64,000 nt of DNA, taken from contig CALCOY010000016.1 in the NCBI GenBank assembly GCA_937897325.1, positions 186,001 through 250,000 on the forward strand, written 5' to 3'. Below, piece by piece: positions 44,130 to 54,345 of this stretch. Made by a program: the position numbers and the translations under genes. This DNA is from an uncultured Shimia sp. (GTDB lineage Bacteria; Pseudomonadota; Alphaproteobacteria; Rhodobacterales; Rhodobacteraceae). The notes beneath the pieces were generated by a model. It was not told where the DNA came from, did not search any database, and worked only from the letters and a program-made list of their open reading frames with translations. Position 1 is the first letter of the stretch; each line of letters starts with the position of its first letter.

Positions 44130-45667
44130 CCCAAACGCCCGGGCGCCTGGCCGGACGGCTTGCCGTTCTGCCGGTCTGGGCAAGGGCGATCCTAGCTTTT
44201 GGCGCCGGGGCAGTTGGCGCGCTGGCGCAGGAACCGTACGGCATTACCCCCCTTGTTCTAGCCTCGATGGTGGCTGGCTTTGCGCTGCTTCCGATGGTGA
44301 CGACCTGGCAATCGGCGGTGCGCATCGGCTGGTTCTTCGGGACAGGTTACTTCGCGCTTTGCCTGACATGGATTGTTGAGCCTTTTCAGGTCGATGCCGC
44401 ACAACACGGCTGGATGGCACCCTTTGCCCTTGTCCTTCTGTCTGCTGGTCTCGCCCTTTTTTGGGGGGCGGCTTTTGGTCTGGCCAAACGGCTGGGGCCG
44501 TCGCGCTGGTGGCTTGCCGCAACCTGGCCACTGGCCGAAATCGGTCGAGCATACGTTTTCACGGGCTTTCCCTGGGCCATGCCACCGCAGGCGCTGGTGA
44601 ATGTGGTCGCGGGGCAAGGCTTGGCCTGGGTCGGGCCGCACGGGATGATGCTGGCCCTTTGTCTGATTGCGGCGCTGCTATCGCGTCCGATCGTCATGCG
44701 CTTTGGCGTCGCCATCCAATCGACCCTTGCCCTGATCAGCCTGGCAGTCCTTCTCGTGTCGCCGGTGGCCCCACAAGCTGCGATGACAGAGCACACGATC
44801 CGCATCGTGCAGCCCAATGCCGCCCAGCATGAGAAATGGGACCCGCAAATGATCCCTGTCTTCGTCGACCGGCAAGTCGGCTTCACCGCACAGCCGGGCG
44901 ATGTTGATCTGATCCTCTGGCCAGAAACAGCCCTGCCCTATCTCGTCGAACATGCGCAGGTCGTTTTTGACCGGATCGCAGAAGCGTCAAGTGGCAAGCC
45001 GGTGGCTCTTGGCATCCAGCGCCGGTCCGAACAGGGGTACTTCAACAGTATGGTGGTTCTCGATGAGGCCGGACAGGTTACCCAGACCTATGACAAGCAT
45101 CATCTGGTGCCGTTTGGTGAATACATGCCCTTCCCATCGCTGTTCAGTAAGATCAACGTGGGCGGCCTGGCGGACCGCGTGGATGGTGCGTTCATTTCCG
45201 GCCCCGGTCCGCAGCTTCTGGATATGGGATCGCTTGGTCGGGCCCTGCCGCTGATCTGCTACGAGGCCGTCTTTGCCCATGATGTCGGAGGGGCAGCCGT
45301 GCGCCCTGATTTTCTGATGCAACTGACCAACGATGCGTGGTTCGGTGCCTTTGCCGGGCCGCAGCAGCATCTCGCCCAGGCCCGCATGCGCGCTATCGAA
45401 CAAGGCTTACCGCTCGTCCGCAGTGCGAATACCGGTATTTCGGCCATGATTGATCCTAATGGCCGTATCACAGATCAGATTCCGCTGGATCAGGCCGGTT
45501 TTGTGGATGCCGCCCTACCGCGCCCCCTGGCCCCAACGCTTTACAGCCGCACAGGGGATTTGCCGATCATCGGGTTTCTGGTGATGGCCACGCTATTGAT
45601 GGCCATTAAGAACACGCTATTGATGGCCATTAAGAAACGGACCGTCCGCACTCCATTTCAAGATTGA
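44126..45667 (+). CDS. lnt: apolipoprotein N-acyltransferase
   Basis: This 513-residue inner-membrane enzyme adds the third acyl chain to lipoproteins. The N-terminal half has several helices, and the C-terminal half is a carbon-nitrogen hydrolase with the Glu-Lys-Cys triad region (ILWPETALPYL, PFGEYMPF, LPLICYEAVF). ATG 44126 overlaps corC. The C-terminus is odd: residues 489-496 and 497-504 are a tandem copy (TLLMAIKN and TLLMAIKK) that ends in a basic tail, so the last helix may be extended. Confidence 0.93.
   Translation: MTQTPGRLAGRLAVLPVWARAILAFGAGAVGALAQEPYGITPLVLASMVAGFALLPMVTTWQSAVRIGWFFGTGYFALCLTWIVEPFQVDAAQHGWMAPFALVLLSAGLALFWGAAFGLAKRLGPSRWWLAATWPLAEIGRAYVFTGFPWAMPPQALVNVVAGQGLAWVGPHGMMLALCLIAALLSRPIVMRFGVAIQSTLALISLAVLLVSPVAPQAAMTEHTIRIVQPNAAQHEKWDPQMIPVFVDRQVGFTAQPGDVDLILWPETALPYLVEHAQVVFDRIAEASSGKPVALGIQRRSEQGYFNSMVVLDEAGQVTQTYDKHHLVPFGEYMPFPSLFSKINVGGLADRVDGAFISGPGPQLLDMGSLGRALPLICYEAVFAHDVGGAAVRPDFLMQLTNDAWFGAFAGPQQHLAQARMRAIEQGLPLVRSANTGISAMIDPNGRITDQIPLDQAGFVDAALPRPLAPTLYSRTGDLPIIGFLVMATLLMAIKNTLLMAIKKRTVRTPFQD
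45590..45637 (+). repeat. 24-base tandem duplication in the lnt 3' end
   Basis: ACGCTATTGATGGCCATTAAGAAC (first 20 bases: ACGCTATTGATGGCCATTAA) at 45590-45613 is followed by a copy at 45614-45637 that differs only in its last base. It keeps the reading frame and repeats eight residues, so it looks like a recent slippage or duplication. Confidence 0.85.
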
Positions 45668-45701
45668 CCCCGCTCGCAGGTCCGCGTATGGCCGTCTGGA
45701 T

Positions 45702-45748
45702 CTGCCACAACGGCTTCCTGGCGTGGCAGTAGTTTTATTATTGGAGCA
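45702..45748 (+). promoter_or_regulatory. SAM/SAH riboswitch upstream of metK
   Basis: CTGCCAC (45702-45708) pairs perfectly with GTGGCAG (45723-45729), enclosing AACGGCTTCCTGGC, the conserved loop of the SAM/SAH class. After an A+T-rich linker comes TTGGAGCA (45741-45748), which overlaps the metK ribosome site and pairs with the loop as the pseudoknot. Known of the class: binding of SAM (or SAH) hides the ribosome site and lowers metK translation. The start codon is at 45752. This fits the known consensus in stem, loop and ribosome-site sequence. Confidence 0.93.
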
Positions 45749-45751
45749 ATC

Positions 45752-46933
45752 ATGTCCCGTCAGAACTATACTTTTACTTCGGAGTCCGTCTCTGAAGGCC
45801 ATCCCGATAAAGTTTGCGACCGTATTTCAGATGCTATTCTTGATGCGCTGCTGGCTGAAGAGCCTGAAGCGCGCGTTGCCTGTGAGACCTTCGCCACGAC
45901 AAATCATGTAGTGATCGGCGGAGAGGTCGGCCTATCCGACCAATCCAAGCTCGCCGAGTATATGAAGAACATACCTGATATCACCCGAACCTGCATAAGG
46001 GACATCGGGTACGAGCAAGAGAAGTTCCACTGGGAAACCTGCCAGATTACGAACCTGCTACACGAACAATCCGCCCATATCGCTCAAGGCGTGAACGCGA
46101 GCGAGGACAAGGACGAAGGCGCGGGCGATCAGGGAATCATGTTCGGCTACGCCACCAATGAAACACCCGATCTGATGCCAGCACCGATCCAGTATGCGCA
46201 CGCAATCCTGCGACGTCTGGCTGAGGTTCGCAAAGATGGAACTGAGCCTGCGCTTGGCCCGGATGCCAAATCGCAATTGTCGGTAATTTATCGCGACGGA
46301 CAGCCTGTTGGTGTCAGCTCACTCGTGTTGTCGACACAGCATCTGGACGAAGATCTGACCAGCGACGACATCCGCGCGATCGTGGCCCCCTACATCGAAG
46401 AGGTGCTGCCAAACGGCTGGCTCACCAACGAAACCGATTGGCACGTGAACCCGACAGGCAAGTTCGTCATCGGTGGACCGGACGGGGATGCGGGCCTGAC
46501 CGGTCGCAAGATCATCGTTGATACATATGGCGGAGCCGCACCCCATGGCGGTGGAGCGTTCTCTGGCAAAGACCCAACCAAGGTGGACCGATCGGCGGCT
46601 TACGCGGCGCGTTATCTGGCCAAGAATGTGGTTGCGGCCGGACTGGCGGATCGGTGCACCATCCAGCTGAGCTATGCCATCGGTGTCTCAAAGCCCCTGT
46701 CGATCTATTGCGACACGTTCGGCACGGGTAAGGTGCCCGATGCCGAAATCGAGAAAGCGATCGGATCGGTCATGGATCTGACACCTCGGGGCATCCGCCA
46801 GCATCTGTCGCTGAACCGTCCGATCTACGCGCGCACAGCGGCTTATGGTCATTTCGGACGTACGCCTTCTGAAGATGGCGGGTTCAGCTGGGAACGGACA
46901 GATCTGGGTGACATGCTGCGCAGCGCGCTCTGA
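45752..46933 (+). CDS. metK: S-adenosylmethionine synthetase
   Basis: This 393-residue enzyme makes S-adenosylmethionine from methionine and ATP. Motifs GHPDKVCD near the N-terminus, [12 protein letters not shown] and [19 protein letters not shown] are diagnostic. Its ribosome site lies inside the SAM/SAH riboswitch, so feedback control by its product is expected. Length is a little over the usual 384 residues. A hairpin repeat follows its stop. Confidence 0.96.
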   Translation: MSRQNYTFTSESVSEGHPDKVCDRISDAILDALLAEEPEARVACETFATTNHVVIGGEVGLSDQSKLAEYMKNIPDITRTCIRDIGYEQEKFHWETCQITNLLHEQSAHIAQGVNASEDKDEGAGDQGIMFGYATNETPDLMPAPIQYAHAILRRLAEVRKDGTEPALGPDAKSQLSVIYRDGQPVGVSSLVLSTQHLDEDLTSDDIRAIVAPYIEEVLPNGWLTNETDWHVNPTGKFVIGGPDGDAGLTGRKIIVDTYGGAAPHGGGAFSGKDPTKVDRSAAYAARYLAKNVVAAGLADRCTIQLSYAIGVSKPLSIYCDTFGTGKVPDAEIEKAIGSVMDLTPRGIRQHLSLNRPIYARTAAYGHFGRTPSEDGGFSWERTDLGDMLRSAL

Positions 46934-46941
46934 CCGCCGGG

Positions 46942-46960
46942 GGCGGGCGACACGCCCGCC
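46942..46960. repeat. hairpin repeat, copy D, after metK
   Basis: GGCGGGCG-ACA-CGCCCGCC is a perfect 8-base-pair hairpin followed by TTACAC, between the convergent metK and cmk ends. Same loop and tail type as copies A and E; may stabilise or end both transcripts. Confidence 0.75.
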
Positions 46961-46974
46961 TTACACCACACCAC

Positions 46975-47589
46975 CTAAACCCGGCGTGCTTCGACCAGCG
47001 CGATAGCTTTCGCGATAGCTTCTCCAACCAGCATGTCCGATGTATCCAGCACGATCGCATCATCGGAAGCCTTCAGGGGCGCTGTGTGTCGTTGGCTGTC
47101 CCTTGCGTCTCGCGCCTTTACGTCTTCAAGCACGATGTCATACTCAGCAGCCAGACCGCGACCACGCAGTTCTTCAAGCCGGCGGCGCGCGCGGATTTCG
47201 GGGCTGGCTGTAACGAAAAGCTTCACCTCCGCTTGCGGAACAATCACCGTGCAAATGTCCCGCCCGTCAAGAACAGCGCCCCCCGCGCGGCGAGCAAAGG
47301 CCTTCTGAAAATCGAGTAGGGCCGCGCGGACTTCGGGGATGACGGCGACCTTGCTTGCAGCCTGCGCGACATCCGGGGTGCGCAGATCCGGGGCATCAAG
47401 CGCCTTGGCGGACAACGACCGCGCGGCTTCGATCGGATCGACACCTTCAAGCGTGGCTGCCCCAACGGCACGGTAAAGCAAACCCGTATCAAGATGCGCG
47501 AAACCAAAATACCCCGCGATAGCCTTTGCAATGGTGCCTTTGCCAGCGGCCGCAGGCCCGTCGATGGCAACTGTGAATGGTGCGGTCAT
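46975..47589 (-). CDS. cmk: cytidylate kinase
   Basis: This 204-residue P-loop kinase has the N-terminal [17 protein letters not shown] motif and phosphorylates CMP/dCMP. The mid-domain [14 protein letters not shown] and [11 protein letters not shown] blocks match the family. It starts four bases inside the upstream membrane-protein gene, as part of aroA-(membrane protein)-cmk, where the aroA-cmk neighbourhood is widespread in bacteria. Confidence 0.94.
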   Translation of the reverse strand: MTAPFTVAIDGPAAAGKGTIAKAIAGYFGFAHLDTGLLYRAVGAATLEGVDPIEAARSLSAKALDAPDLRTPDVAQAASKVAVIPEVRAALLDFQKAFARRAGGAVLDGRDICTVIVPQAEVKLFVTASPEIRARRRLEELRGRGLAAEYDIVLEDVKARDARDSQRHTAPLKASDDAIVLDTSDMLVGEAIAKAIALVEARRV

Positions 47590-48098
47590 GTCCGCACTTT
47601 ACGCCGCCCTTGCCAAAGCGGAACGAGCAGAAGAAGACATGTGCCAAGGGCAACCCATTTGGTCACGGTGGCATTGCTGGCCGCAAGAACATCGCTGGGG
47701 TCAAAACCTGCGGCACGTCCTGCAATCAATGCTGCGACCGCCGCGTTCTCCGTCAGGTCGGCCCAGATATAGATGAGTGGCGCGAGCAAAACGCCTAAGC
47801 GCACCGCCATGGAACGCCCAGCAGAAAGAGACCAAAACACCGAAGCGAAGGCGAACCCGACCAGAAAGGGCAAGACGGTATCGAGGGTGCGAAAGACCCC
47901 GGTATACACCTCCGCTTGGGTGCCCGTAAGACTGATCAGATAGGCCTGCGCCTCTTCTGCATTGTAGCCAAGAAAACGCCCGTCAAGCAGCCCCCCGACC
48001 TCAGTCCGAAGCTGCGTCTCTGCAATGACCGCAACGACTGCAAAAAGGACGATTGCCAGGCCAGACAGTAAAAGCGTGATCCTTGCGAACGTTGTCAT
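47586..48098 (-). CDS. hypothetical four-helix membrane protein
   Basis: This 170-residue protein has helices such as [52 protein letters not shown] and [15 protein letters not shown]. Its function is unknown to me. ATG 48098 overlaps the aroA stop, and its own stop overlaps the cmk start, so it is co-translated with both. It has no obvious charged catalytic residues. Confidence 0.7.
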   Translation of the reverse strand: MTTFARITLLLSGLAIVLFAVVAVIAETQLRTEVGGLLDGRFLGYNAEEAQAYLISLTGTQAEVYTGVFRTLDTVLPFLVGFAFASVFWSLSAGRSMAVRLGVLLAPLIYIWADLTENAAVAALIAGRAAGFDPSDVLAASNATVTKWVALGTCLLLLVPLWQGRRKVRT

Positions 48099-49441
48099 GT
48101 GCGTTCCAGCCGGGCACCAAGACTGCCCATCAGACTTTCGAAGATCGGGAATGACGTTGCGATAGGTCCACCATCGTCGACAGAAACCGGCGCCTTTGCA
48201 CCCATGCCCATGACCATGAAAGCCATGGCGATCCGGTGATCGAGATGGCTTGCGCAAGTAGCTCCGCCCGGAACATTGTCGGGCCCAAGGCCCACGACAC
48301 TCCACCAGTCGGGCCCGTCTTCGACCGTCACGCCATTGGCGCGCAGTCCGTCGGCCATGGCAGCGATCCGATCACTTTCTTTCACCCGCAACTCTTTTAC
48401 ACCGGTCATGTGCGTCTTGCCGGTCGCAAAGGCTGCAACCACCGACAGGACGGGATACTCATCGATCATGCTTGCTGCACGTTCCGCCGGAACTTCGATC
48501 CCGTGCATGTCCGGAGAGTAACGCGCACGCAGATCAGCGACAGGTTCGCCGCCCTCTTCCCGCATGTTCTCAAACCCCAGATCGGCACCCATATCCTGTA
48601 GCGTCGTATAAAGACCCGCCCGCGTAGGATTGAGGCCGATATTCGGGACCAGGACGTCGGAGCCCGGTGTGATCAAGGCGGCACAGACAGGAAAGGCCGC
48701 CGATGACGGATCACGCGGCACCTCTATATGCTGAGGGATAAGTTCCGGCTGGCCTTGCAGCGTGATCACCCGGCCAATGTCTGTTACCTCTGTCCGGATC
48801 TGCGCGCCAAAACCCGCCAACATCCGTTCTGTGTGATCGCGAGTGGCCTCTTTTTCAGTGACTACTGTTTCGCCAGGGGCATTGAGACCCGCGAGCAGGA
48901 CCGCGGATTTCACCTGAGCCGAAGGCACGGGCACCTCGTAATGCAGGGGCACGGGCTCTTTTGCGCCGATAATCGTCATGGGCAAGCGACCCTCTGACCG
49001 ACCAACAGCTTGGGTCCCGAACCCGGCAAGTGGATCGGTGACGCGCGCCATGGGACGCTTGTTGAGACTGGCATCCCCGGTGAAAGTGGCCACGATCGGA
49101 CAAGTGGCCATGGCACCCATGATGAGGCGCACACCGGTGCCGGAATTGCCGCAATCGATGATCTGGTCAGGCTCCATGAAGCCGCCCACACCAACACCAT
49201 GGACCGACCAGCGACCGCCGCCAAGGTCCGTAACCTCTGCCCCGAAGGCCCGCATGGCTTTGGCGGTATCAAGGACATCCTGGCCTTCAAGCAAACCGGA
49301 AATGGACGTTTCACCGACACACAACGCTCCGAGGATCAGTGCGCGGTGCGAAATGGATTTGTCACCCGGTACATGTGCCTCACCCTTCAATGGGCCGCAG
49401 GGGTGGGACATGATCGGGATCGGCGCGCCGTGGCTGGACAT
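48095..49441 (-). CDS. aroA: 3-phosphoshikimate 1-carboxyvinyltransferase
   Basis: This 448-residue EPSP synthase makes the enolpyruvyl ether in the shikimate pathway to aromatic amino acids. Motifs are [15 protein letters not shown] near the N-terminus, [16 protein letters not shown], and the C-terminal [20 protein letters not shown] with [13 protein letters not shown] use ATG 49441 ([15 protein letters not shown]); ATG 49459 or 49477 is possible. Known classes differ in herbicide sensitivity, and the sequence was not assigned here. Confidence 0.95.
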   Translation of the reverse strand: MSSHGAPIPIMSHPCGPLKGEAHVPGDKSISHRALILGALCVGETSISGLLEGQDVLDTAKAMRAFGAEVTDLGGGRWSVHGVGVGGFMEPDQIIDCGNSGTGVRLIMGAMATCPIVATFTGDASLNKRPMARVTDPLAGFGTQAVGRSEGRLPMTIIGAKEPVPLHYEVPVPSAQVKSAVLLAGLNAPGETVVTEKEATRDHTERMLAGFGAQIRTEVTDIGRVITLQGQPELIPQHIEVPRDPSSAAFPVCAALITPGSDVLVPNIGLNPTRAGLYTTLQDMGADLGFENMREEGGEPVADLRARYSPDMHGIEVPAERAASMIDEYPVLSVVAAFATGKTHMTGVKELRVKESDRIAAMADGLRANGVTVEDGPDWWSVVGLGPDNVPGGATCASHLDHRIAMAFMVMGMGAKAPVSVDDGGPIATSFPIFESLMGSLGARLERT

Positions 49442-49516
49442 GAAAAACCTGTAGGACATTGTCGTGCCCGGCAGCACTAGCCTGCCTTTACGCGATCGTC
49501 CAGCCGGAGCGCAGGC

Positions 49517-50068
49517 TCAGATATCCTCGCCTTTCTTGAGCAGATCTTCGAGCAGACCGCGGTAGATCTCATTGGAGTCGCCACCGCCAAAGACCTGTGC
49601 GCCGCCGGAATAAGTTTGCCCGTAAGTCCGCGCGACATTCACGGTCTGGGCCAAAGCGGACAGGAACTGTTCCTTTTCCAAGGGGCTGAGCGGGTGGATG
49701 AACACCCCCCAAAGACGCCCCTTGGCCACAGCATAACGTGCATCAAGGGCCGTGTCGAAATTGGCTTGCATAAGGCGAAGCAATTCGGCGGGATCAATCC
49801 CTTCGGCAGAGCGGATTGGAACCATGGCGCGCATCCGATCCGCTATCGGATCAGTTACCACAAGGATCGGCACATCAAGCAGGGTCAGTTGCATCGCATT
49901 GCCCTGCAACAGTGCCTTTTCATCGATGGCCATCACGATTTCGGCGAGGCGCTCAACCGTCATACGCGGTTCTGCTGGATTGGTCTGTTCTTCCGGCGTG
50001 ACTTGTTCGTCCTGTGCAAGAGCCGCCACCGCCCAGAAGATCACTGCAAAAATGAGAAATAAACGCAT
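49517..50068 (-). CDS. secreted or periplasmic hypothetical protein
   Basis: This 183-residue protein has a signal peptide (RLFLIFAVIFWAVAALAQ, likely cut near residue 19) and then a Gln/Glu-rich stretch. The rest is soluble with MTVERLAEIVMAIDEKALLQG and SGGAQVFGGGDSNEIYRGLL. No family recognised. It is transcribed toward aroA, and trmB diverges from it. ATG 50068 is used; the longer frame overlaps trmB. Confidence 0.7.
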   Translation of the reverse strand: MRLFLIFAVIFWAVAALAQDEQVTPEEQTNPAEPRMTVERLAEIVMAIDEKALLQGNAMQLTLLDVPILVVTDPIADRMRAMVPIRSAEGIDPAELLRLMQANFDTALDARYAVAKGRLWGVFIHPLSPLEKEQFLSALAQTVNVARTYGQTYSGGAQVFGGGDSNEIYRGLLEDLLKKGEDI

Positions 50069-50186
50069 GCGCCATACCTTTCTTGTCCCTGCCTTTAGCT
50101 TAGAGGCTGAGCGATCATGCTGCCAAGCACGCTTTGGTGAACGGGAGCGGTTGAACCACGCGCCATGCGCCGCTATGGCCGCGCGC

Positions 50187-50888
50187 ATGACCGAAAGACC
50201 ACATCGCAACTTCTATGGGCGCCTGAAGGGCAAGACCCTGAAAGCCAGCCAGAAAGCCTATCTGTCCGAGGATCTGGAGGCGTTGAGTCCCGGCTTGGTG
50301 TCCTGGGACGAAAATCCCGAACGTGCACCGCTGGATCTCAAGGCACGGTTCGGGGATCGACCTGTCTGGCTTGAGATCGGCTTCGGCGGTGGGGAGCATC
50401 TGGTGCATCAGGCTGCGTTGAACCACGACGTCGCAATCATCGGGTGCGAGCCATACATCAACGGCGTTGCGATGCTGCTGGGCAAGATCCGGCAGGCGGG
50501 TGTGCACAATCTGGCCGTCTATCCTGGCGACGCGCGGGATTTGTTCGATGTGCTGCCCGATGCGTCGATCGCGCGGGCGTTTCTGCTCTATCCCGATCCC
50601 TGGCCCAAGAAACGGCACCACCGGCGGCGCTTTGTGACACCCGAACATCTGGAACCATTGGCGCGTGTCGTGAAGACAGGCAGCGGGTTTCGCGTGGCAA
50701 CAGATATCCCAGATTATGTGCGCCAAACGCTAGAAGAAGTGCCGAAGCGGGGCTTTTACTGGACCGCAGAAAAGCCTTCGGACTGGCGGGCGCCTTGGGA
50801 GGGTTGGCTGAGCACGCGTTACGAGCAAAAAGCACTGAGAGAGGGGCGAACCCCACATTATCTAAGCTTTGTTCGGGACGATACTTGA
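50187..50888 (+). CDS. trmB: tRNA (guanine-N7-)-methyltransferase
   Basis: This 233-residue Rossmann-fold methyltransferase has EIGFGGGEHLVHQA for SAM binding and FLLYPDPWPKKRHHRRRF, the family hallmark for m7G46. It modifies the variable loop of many tRNAs. The start is ATG 50187 (TERPHRNFYGRLKG); ATG 50175 is in frame. The 3' end is within 25 bases of the convergent rimO stop, with a hairpin repeat between. Confidence 0.94.
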   Translation: MTERPHRNFYGRLKGKTLKASQKAYLSEDLEALSPGLVSWDENPERAPLDLKARFGDRPVWLEIGFGGGEHLVHQAALNHDVAIIGCEPYINGVAMLLGKIRQAGVHNLAVYPGDARDLFDVLPDASIARAFLLYPDPWPKKRHHRRRFVTPEHLEPLARVVKTGSGFRVATDIPDYVRQTLEEVPKRGFYWTAEKPSDWRAPWEGWLSTRYEQKALREGRTPHYLSFVRDDT

Positions 50889-50893
50889 CGAAG

Positions 50894-50912
50894 GGCGGGC
50901 GACACGCCCACC
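50894..50912. repeat. hairpin repeat, copy E, between trmB and rimO
   Basis: GGCGGGCG-ACA-CGCCCACC (one mismatch in the arms) lies between two convergent genes. The following TTA is the complement of the rimO stop codon, so the element's TTACG tail overlaps the rimO end directly. Confidence 0.75.
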
Positions 50913-52301
50913 TTACGCCAATCTGCCCCACAGGTCGTATTCGCCTGCTTCGTCGACAATAACTTCGGCACAATCGCCAGGGCTGAGTTGTTCAAACCCC
51001 TCGTCAATGAAGAGATTTCCATCGATCTCGGGGGCATCGGCAATCGTCCTGCAGGTTGCCGCTTCATCATCGACGTCGTCTACCAGAACGGTGAGGCGAA
51101 GCCCCACCTTACGGGCGAGCTTCGCCTCTGAGATCGCCTGCGCCTTTTCCATAAATCGGTTCCAACGATCCTGTTTGACCTCATCCGGGACATGATCCGA
51201 CAGATTATTTGAACGCGCGCCATCGACGTTTTCGTACTTAAAACACCCGACACGGTCGAGTTGCGCTTCGTCCAGCCAATCGAGCAATGTCTGAAACTCT
51301 GCCTCCGTCTCCCCAGGATATCCAACGATGAAAGTCGAGCGCAGCGTCAGATCCGGGCAGATGGCACGCCAGGCGGCGATTTCTTCCAGGGTTTTTGCCC
51401 CAGCTGCAGGACGTGCCATGCGTTTCAGAACATCAGGATGGGCGTGTTGGAAGGGGATGTCGAGATAGGGCAAGAGACCGTTCTGCGGATCCGCCATCAG
51501 CGGGATCAGATCGCGCACATGCGGGTATGGGTAGACATAGTGCAGACGTACCCAAGCCCCCAGCTGACCCAATTCACGAGAGAGATCGAGGATATGACTG
51601 CGGACCTCTCCGCCTTGCCAGAGATGCGTGTCATACTTGCGGTCGAGCCCGTACGCGCTGGTGTCCTGGCTGATGACGAGAAGTTCCTGCACACCTGCAT
51701 CCACCAGCTTTTCAGCCTCTCGCAGAACGGCATGGACGGGCCGAGAGGCCAGCCGCCCGCGCATGTCGGGAATGATGCAGAACTTACACTTATGATTGCA
51801 GCCCTCGGAAATCTTCAGATAGGCGTAGTGGCGGGGTGTCAGATGCACACTGCTGGCCGGCAGAAGATCCACGAAAGGGTCTGGCGCCGGCGGCACGGCG
51901 CTGTGGACTGCATCAAGCACCGCCTCGTACTGATGCGGGCCCGTGACCGCGAGCACCTTGGGGTGTGTGCCCGCAATGTATTCGGGCTCTGCCCCCAGAC
52001 AGCCCGTGACAATCACCCGACCGTTTTCCCGAAGCGCTTCTCCAATCGCCTCGAGACTTTCGGCCTTGGCGGAGTCGAGAAAACCGCAGGTATTCACGAT
52101 CACCGCATCCGCACCACCATAGTCAGGTGAGATCCCATAGCCCTCTGCCCGCAAGCGCGTCAGTATGCGTTCGCTGTCGACAAGCGCTTTGGGACAGCCC
52201 AGAGACACCATGCCGATCGTCGGCTGGCCTTCGCGAGGGGCCTCTGACACGCGTGCTGCAGGGGCAAGGTCAGGACGAAGATCGGGAGGGTTCACGCTCA
52301 T
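50913..52301 (-). CDS. rimO: ribosomal protein S12 methylthiotransferase
   Basis: This 462-residue radical-SAM methylthiotransferase modifies the conserved Asp of ribosomal protein S12. The auxiliary-cluster cysteines C36, C72 and C101 and the radical SAM cluster CNHKCKFC (C168, C172, C175) are present, with a C-terminal TRAM domain ending [12 protein letters not shown] 52301 is the family start. Bases 51090-51115 within it closely match the dispersed hairpin repeat, read in a helix-strand region before the TRAM. Confidence 0.95.
   Translation of the reverse strand: MSVNPPDLRPDLAPAARVSEAPREGQPTIGMVSLGCPKALVDSERILTRLRAEGYGISPDYGGADAVIVNTCGFLDSAKAESLEAIGEALRENGRVIVTGCLGAEPEYIAGTHPKVLAVTGPHQYEAVLDAVHSAVPPAPDPFVDLLPASSVHLTPRHYAYLKISEGCNHKCKFCIIPDMRGRLASRPVHAVLREAEKLVDAGVQELLVISQDTSAYGLDRKYDTHLWQGGEVRSHILDLSRELGQLGAWVRLHYVYPYPHVRDLIPLMADPQNGLLPYLDIPFQHAHPDVLKRMARPAAGAKTLEEIAAWRAICPDLTLRSTFIVGYPGETEAEFQTLLDWLDEAQLDRVGCFKYENVDGARSNNLSDHVPDEVKQDRWNRFMEKAQAISEAKLARKVGLRLTVLVDDVDDEAATCRTIADAPEIDGNLFIDEGFEQLSPGDCAEVIVDEAGEYDLWGRLA
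51090..51115. repeat. hairpin-repeat-like sequence inside rimO, copy F
   Basis: GGTGAGGC-GAA-GCCCCACC, then TTACGGG, is the same layout as copy A with 19 of 26 bases identical. The stem changes are partly compensated, so pairing is kept. It is coding (KVGLRLT on the minus strand) and keeps the rimO frame. Confidence 0.5.
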
Positions 52302-52404
52302 CTCAGTGGTTTTAGGCCAAGTACCAGCCCGCGGAAAGGCTTTGTCTTGCGGAACATCGCGTCGCCTGAAACAGTGAGGCCAATCCAACGACGGGGGCGT
52401 CGCC

Positions 52405-54342
52405 ATGAAGTGGATCTTTCGGCTTTTCGGTCTGATTGTCGTTCTTGCCTTGACTGCGGTTGGGGCGATTTTTCTGATACCCGCTGATCGGATCGCGGCG
52501 ATCGCAGCGGACCAGATCCGCACGGCCACCGGGCGGGAGGTAGCGATTTCGGGCGACGTGTCGATGACGATTTGGCCGGTGCTCGGCGTAACGGCAGGCG
52601 GGATCGAGGTGGGCAATGCAGATTGGGCCAAGGACGGCCCGATGCTGACCGCACAGAATGCCGCGATCGGAGTCGATGCCGCCGCGCTGCTTGGTGGCGA
52701 GATCCGGATTACGAATATCGAGGCGGCCTCGCCTACCATCCGACTAGAGCAAAAACAGGACGGGCGGGCCAGTTGGCAATTCACCGATGCCAGCGGCGAG
52801 GCCCAGATCGAAACGGAAACGGCCCCCGACAGACCAGCGCGCGCTTTCAGCATCGAAAAGCTTAGCGTAAAGGACGCCACCCTGATCTATGATGCAGAGG
52901 GCAGTGATCTGGTGTCTTACTCCGGTGTCGATCTGCTTCTGGACTGGCCGGAACGTTTGGGGCCAGCCGACATCACGGCGAAACTGGTACCAGCGGCGCA
53001 GGACGTGCGGGTGAATGCAACAATCGGGGCATTTTCAGGCTTTATTACTGGTCAGGTTCAACCGGTGGAAGCCACGATTGACACTGAGGGCGGCCAGATC
53101 ACCCTGTCAGGCCGGGCTAGCACGGCGGGCGAAGTGGCGGGCCAACTGGGATTGCAGATCGACAACACCGACGCTTTCCTTCGCGCTTTGGGCCTGCCCG
53201 GCGCAGACCTGCCACGCGGTCTGGGGCGCAGTCTGAACGGTCAGACAGAGCTTACTCTGACCGGCGACAGGCGGCTCGCCCTGCGCAATCTCAGCCTTCG
53301 GATGGACGAAAACCAGATCAATGGGGCGATGGATGCCAGCTTGAACGGTACACCCCAGATCAACGCGCAATTCAATGCAGGCAATCTGAACTTGACAGGC
53401 CTGACCGGCGACGACGCCAGTGGTGCCGCGGCGCCTGCGACACCGTCCTCCGGTTGGTCGAGGGCTCCGATTGATGCCAGCGGGCTGGCCGCCTTTAACG
53501 GTGAGATTGCGTTGCGCGCCGATACCATTGATCTGGGTCGTTTCAGACTGGGCACAACCCGAACACTTCTGCGCAATGACAATTCCCGCATGGTCACGGA
53601 GTTGCGCGAAATAACTGCCTATGGAGGAACCGTCACGGGGCAGTTTGTCATGAACAACCGCAGCGGGCTTTCGGTGGGTGGCAACATTAATGTGAGCGAT
53701 ATTCAATTGGAGCAGGTCCTGTCGGATGCGATTGGCTCTGACCGACTGACCGGCGCGGCACGGGCTGAGGTGTCCTTTTTAGGCGTCGGTGGTTCGGCCG
53801 ATGCGATCATGCGGTCACTGTCAGGACAAGGTGCTATGCAAGTGGGCACCGGGACGATCAAAGGGCTGGATCTGGATCGACTCATGCGGGGCGGAAGCGC
53901 CGGAGGTGGCACGACGATCTTCAATTCCCTTGGGGCAACTTTCACGATGGAGGGCGGCAACCTGATGAACGATGACCTGCTGTTTGCCCTAACGAACTAT
54001 GAAGCGCGGGGCGCCGGACGAGTGGGCCTTGGATCGCAAGACATTGACTATCTTTTTACGCCGGTCGCACTGCGCGCCAATGAAGGCCAGGGGCTTGCCA
54101 TCCCGGTTCGCATCCGGGGGCCCTGGGCCTCACCCAGCATCCTACCCGATCTCGATGCGGCGATTGATTTGAACTTTGCCGCTGAAAAAGAACGGCTTGA
54201 GCAGGAGGCAAAGGAAAAAGTCCGCCAGAAGGTTGAGGAAAAGCTGGGTGTAACTGCAGGTGAAGGGCAAAGCTTGGAGGATGCAGCCAAAGACAAGGTC
54301 GAGGGTGAGATCAAGCGCGGCCTGCGCAGCCTTTTTGACTGA
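52405..54342 (+). CDS. AsmA-family protein
   Basis: This 645-residue protein has an N-terminal anchor ([21 protein letters not shown]) and the AsmA opening [21 protein letters not shown], with the AsmA C-terminal domain ([36 protein letters not shown]). A C-terminal charged coiled coil ([20 protein letters not shown]) ends it. AsmA-like proteins act in lipid transfer to the outer membrane and envelope integrity. Divergent from rimO. Confidence 0.9.
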   Translation: MKWIFRLFGLIVVLALTAVGAIFLIPADRIAAIAADQIRTATGREVAISGDVSMTIWPVLGVTAGGIEVGNADWAKDGPMLTAQNAAIGVDAAALLGGEIRITNIEAASPTIRLEQKQDGRASWQFTDASGEAQIETETAPDRPARAFSIEKLSVKDATLIYDAEGSDLVSYSGVDLLLDWPERLGPADITAKLVPAAQDVRVNATIGAFSGFITGQVQPVEATIDTEGGQITLSGRASTAGEVAGQLGLQIDNTDAFLRALGLPGADLPRGLGRSLNGQTELTLTGDRRLALRNLSLRMDENQINGAMDASLNGTPQINAQFNAGNLNLTGLTGDDASGAAAPATPSSGWSRAPIDASGLAAFNGEIALRADTIDLGRFRLGTTRTLLRNDNSRMVTELREITAYGGTVTGQFVMNNRSGLSVGGNINVSDIQLEQVLSDAIGSDRLTGAARAEVSFLGVGGSADAIMRSLSGQGAMQVGTGTIKGLDLDRLMRGGSAGGGTTIFNSLGATFTMEGGNLMNDDLLFALTNYEARGAGRVGLGSQDIDYLFTPVALRANEGQGLAIPVRIRGPWASPSILPDLDAAIDLNFAAEKERLEQEAKEKVRQKVEEKLGVTAGEGQSLEDAAKDKVEGEIKRGLRSLFD

Positions 54343-54345
54343 TCG

